Assembly (NCBI GenBank): GCA_023391015.1
Contig: JAEWBT010000006.1
Span: forward strand, 1-6,746
Source: Bacteroidota bacterium
GTDB lineage: Bacteria; Bacteroidota; Bacteroidia; Chitinophagales; Chitinophagaceae
Direction of reading: 5' to 3'
DNA: 6,746 nucleotides
In this document: positions 5,202 to 6,746 of the stretch, in pieces
Numbering within the stretch: the first letter of the stretch is position 1
Layout of the letters: every line of letters begins with the position of its first letter
Program-made: the position numbers and the translations under genes
The notes under the pieces: model-generated
Database searches by the model: none
What the model was told of the DNA's origin: nothing
The model's input: only the letters and a program-made list of their open reading frames with translations

Positions 5202-6185
5202 ATGTTACGCCTAAAGGACACGATTATCATCACCGGAGCGGCCGGTTTCATCGGCTCGTATCTGGTTGGGTTCCTGAACTGGAAAGGTTTTAAAAACCTC
5301 ATTCTGGTAGATGATTTCAGCCGGGCGGATAAAGCTGCCAACCTGGTCGGGAAGGATTACCTGCACCGCATCGACCGGAATCAGTTTTTTGACTGGGTGG
5401 CAGAGCAAGAGCCTTCAATTTCCGGAATTTTTCACCTCGGTGCGCGCACCGACACCACCGAGATGGACTATGAGGTGCACCGCGTGCTGAACGTGGAATA
5501 TTCAAAAAAAATCTGGGCGCTGTGTGCCCGCCGGGAAATCCCGCTGGTGTATGCCTCTTCAGCAGCGACGTATGGCGGTGGTGAAAACGGCTATTCTGAT
5601 AGTCATGATGGAGTGGAAAAGCTGCAACCGCTGAATCCTTACGGGCAATCGAAGGCCAACTTTGATGCCTGGGCCTTGGCGCAAAAAGACACGCCGCCGT
5701 TCTGGGCCGGGGTGAAATTTTTCAACGTCTTTGGGCCAAATGAATACCACAAAGGCCGCATGGCCTCGGTGATTTTTCACGCGTTCCGGCAAATCCAGGA
5801 AAATGGGTTTGTAAAGCTGTTTCGCTCCCACCGCCCCGACTACACCGACGGCGGACAACTGCGCGATTTTATCTACGTCAAAGACATTGTGTCTATCTGC
5901 TACTGGCTGATGGAAATGCAACCGCAAAGTGGTCTTTACAATGGCGGCACGGGACAGGCCCGCTCTTTCAGCGACCTGGCAACGGCTGTTTTCGCGGCGC
6001 TGGGGAAAACGCCCGATATCCGGTTCATTGACACGCCGGAAGACATCCGCGACAGCTATCAGTATTTTACCGAAGCCGACACCCAAAAGCTGCGTGCCGC
6101 CGGTTACAACGCCTCTTTCCATTCGCTGGAAGACGGCATTGCAGATTATGTGCAGCAGTATCTTTCCAAAGGAGAAACCTACTGA
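5202..6185 (+). CDS. hldD: ADP-L-glycero-D-manno-heptose 6-epimerase
   Basis: Complete 327-residue short-chain dehydrogenase/reductase of the extended NAD(P)-epimerase type, matching HldD (RfaD) along its length. It converts ADP-D-glycero-D-manno-heptose to the L-glycero form, the last step of making the activated heptose for the lipopolysaccharide inner core; it acts in the cytoplasm. The Rossmann motif is 'TGAAGFIG' (11-18). The HldD-type segment 'FHLGARTDTTEMD' (77-89) follows. 'YASSAATYGGG' (117-127) carries the catalytic serine region, and 'NPYGQSK' (145-151) gives Y147 and K151. The second catalytic lysine of HldD fits K184 in 'YHKGRMASV' (182-190). 'RDFIYVKD' (221-228) and 'RDSYQYFTEAD' (283-293) complete the pattern. 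TTCCGGAA ends 2 bases before the ATG, where a ribosome-binding site would normally sit. A terminator follows the stop codon. Confidence 0.96.
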   Translation: MLRLKDTIIITGAAGFIGSYLVGFLNWKGFKNLILVDDFSRADKAANLVGKDYLHRIDRNQFFDWVAEQEPSISGIFHLGARTDTTEMDYEVHRVLNVEYSKKIWALCARREIPLVYASSAATYGGGENGYSDSHDGVEKLQPLNPYGQSKANFDAWALAQKDTPPFWAGVKFFNVFGPNEYHKGRMASVIFHAFRQIQENGFVKLFRSHRPDYTDGGQLRDFIYVKDIVSICYWLMEMQPQSGLYNGGTGQARSFSDLATAVFAALGKTPDIRFIDTPEDIRDSYQYFTEADTQKLRAAGYNASFHSLEDGIADYVQQYLSKGETY

Positions 6186-6209
6186 TTTTGTTACCCCAAA
6201 TTCATCACT

Positions 6210-6239
6210 AAAGGAAGGCTACGGTCTTCCTTTCTTTTT
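6210..6239 (+). terminator. Rho-independent terminator of hldD
   Basis: A perfect 8-bp stem, AAAGGAAG (6210-6217) and CTTCCTTT (6226-6233), with an 8-base loop, is followed by CTTTTT (6234-6239). It begins 25 bases after the hldD stop codon and separates it from the outer membrane protein gene. Confidence 0.8.
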
Positions 6240-6338
6240 GCATGCCAACAAAAAAGCGCTTCCGGAAAACGGCTGTCTAAACGTGGGAATCATTTTAGTG
6301 TCACAGCGGTTTCTTAAAAGCCTTTTCTACAACCATTT

Positions 6339-6746
6339 ATGAAACTGCTCCTGACTGTATTGCTTTCGTTCGCGACCCTTTTCGCCACTGCCCAGACCAC
6401 GCTTTCCGGAACGGTGGTTTCCAAAACCGATAACGAACCCCTCATTGGCGTGAGCGTGCAGGCGCTGCTGGCCGCCGACACCAACACACGCAGCAGCACC
6501 GTTACCGATATTGACGGCAACTTCGCCCTCGCCAACCTGCCTGAAGGTGCCTATATCATCCGCATCAGCTACGTGGGCTACGACCGGCTTTCACGCACGT
6601 TTACGGCCAGAGGTGCGAATGCCAACCTCGGCACTTTGGAACTGACCGCCGGCGCCAATACGCTGGAAGCGGTAGTGATTGAAGCCGAGGCCATCCGCGC
6701 CCAACAACGCGGCGATACGACGGAATTCAACGCCCGTTCTTTCAAA
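6339..6746 (+). CDS. TonB-receptor-like outer membrane beta-barrel protein, N-terminal part
   Basis: Partial gene running off the right edge; 136 codons are visible from ATG 6339. A signal peptide spans about residues 1-19 (hydrophobic 'LLLTVLLSFATLFA', probable cleavage after 'TAQ'). A carboxypeptidase-regulatory-like beta-sandwich domain follows at about 21-103, with the typical 'GTVVSKTDNEPLIGVSV' opening, 'TVTDIDGNFALANLPEG' (54-70) and 'ISYVGYD' (76-82). Next comes 'LEAVVIEAEA' (109-118) and 'RGDTTEFNARSFK' (124-136), the plug-like start seen in Bacteroidota outer-membrane beta-barrel receptors related to TonB-dependent transporters. The barrel itself, some 600-800 residues in relatives, lies outside the window, so substrate and any SusC-type role cannot be judged. 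The upstream hldD terminator implies its own promoter in 6240-6338, where I find no good TAnnTTTG box. Confidence 0.88.
   Translation, partial: MKLLLTVLLSFATLFATAQTTLSGTVVSKTDNEPLIGVSVQALLAADTNTRSSTVTDIDGNFALANLPEGAYIIRISYVGYDRLSRTFTARGANANLGTLELTAGANTLEAVVIEAEAIRAQQRGDTTEFNARSFK

Larger units (their letters stand above)
903..6411. repeat. dispersed octamer palindrome TTCCGGAA, 12 copies
   Basis: Exact copies start at 903, 1112, 1156, 1933, 1943, 2196, 3651, 3689, 5192, 5420, 6260 and 6404; nine of the twelve have T on the left (TTTCCGGAA) and most have A on the right. Eight are inside genes and four between genes. A random 8-mer would be expected about 0.1 times in this length. In genes it is read in all three phases: as Phe-Arg-Lys (903, 3689), as x-Pro-Glu (1112, 3651) and as Ser-Gly (1156, 2196, 5420, 6404). 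The enrichment is therefore in the DNA word and not in one peptide motif. The entry spans the first to the last copy. Confidence 0.85.

Noticed and set aside
5559..6122. Minus-strand open frame (187 codons) inside hldD
   Set aside because: It is antisense to conserved catalytic segments of HldD and has no start context or domain of its own.

Overview
The window looks like chromosomal DNA of a Bacteroidota bacterium, probably from the Saprospiria/Chitinophagia side, although the sequence alone does not fix the class. The pointers are two Bacteroidetes-type -7 boxes (TATCTTTG, consensus TAnnTTTG), the absence of clear Shine-Dalgarno sequences, a bacilliredoxin, an arginase-family enzyme with the GGHNN motif, and a carboxypeptidase-regulatory-like/outer-membrane beta-barrel protein with a 'GDTTEFNA' segment. 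Base composition is near 50% G+C and genes are closely packed (all gaps under 300 bases).

Layout: (1-218) 3' end of a SpoU/TrmH RNA methyltransferase, then a 203-base convergent gap holding a palindromic repeat; (422-1423, minus) arginase/formimidoylglutamase-family enzyme; an 86-base divergent promoter region; (1510-1923) BrxA/BrxB bacilliredoxin ended by a 24-bp perfect palindrome and a strong terminator; (2155-2772) guanylate kinase and (2804-4066) a CNNM/CBS/CorC membrane protein, 31 bases apart and probably co-transcribed; a 98-bp terminal-inverted-repeat element; (4249-4773) 3-hydroxyanthranilate 3,4-dioxygenase; a terminator-like hairpin; (4866-5177) an unknown histidine-rich single-pass membrane protein, 24 bases before (5202-6185) HldD, the ADP-heptose epimerase of lipopolysaccharide core synthesis, closed by a terminator; (6339-end) the start of a TonB-receptor-like outer membrane protein.

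The genes are mostly housekeeping and do not form one pathway: nucleotide metabolism (gmk), NAD precursor/tryptophan breakdown (3-hydroxyanthranilate dioxygenase), amino-acid or histidine breakdown (arginase family), thiol redox (bacilliredoxin) and envelope (CNNM protein, HldD, outer membrane receptor). No defence system, phage or transposase gene is visible.

The most striking signal is at DNA level. The 8-bp palindrome TTCCGGAA occurs 12 times in 6.7 kb, where about 0.1 would be expected by chance. It falls in all three codon phases, in genes on both strands, and more densely between genes, like the HIP1 palindrome of cyanobacteria. A second pattern is the hexamer GCCTTT: all eight plus-strand copies are intergenic, and four sit 15-19 bases before a start codon.
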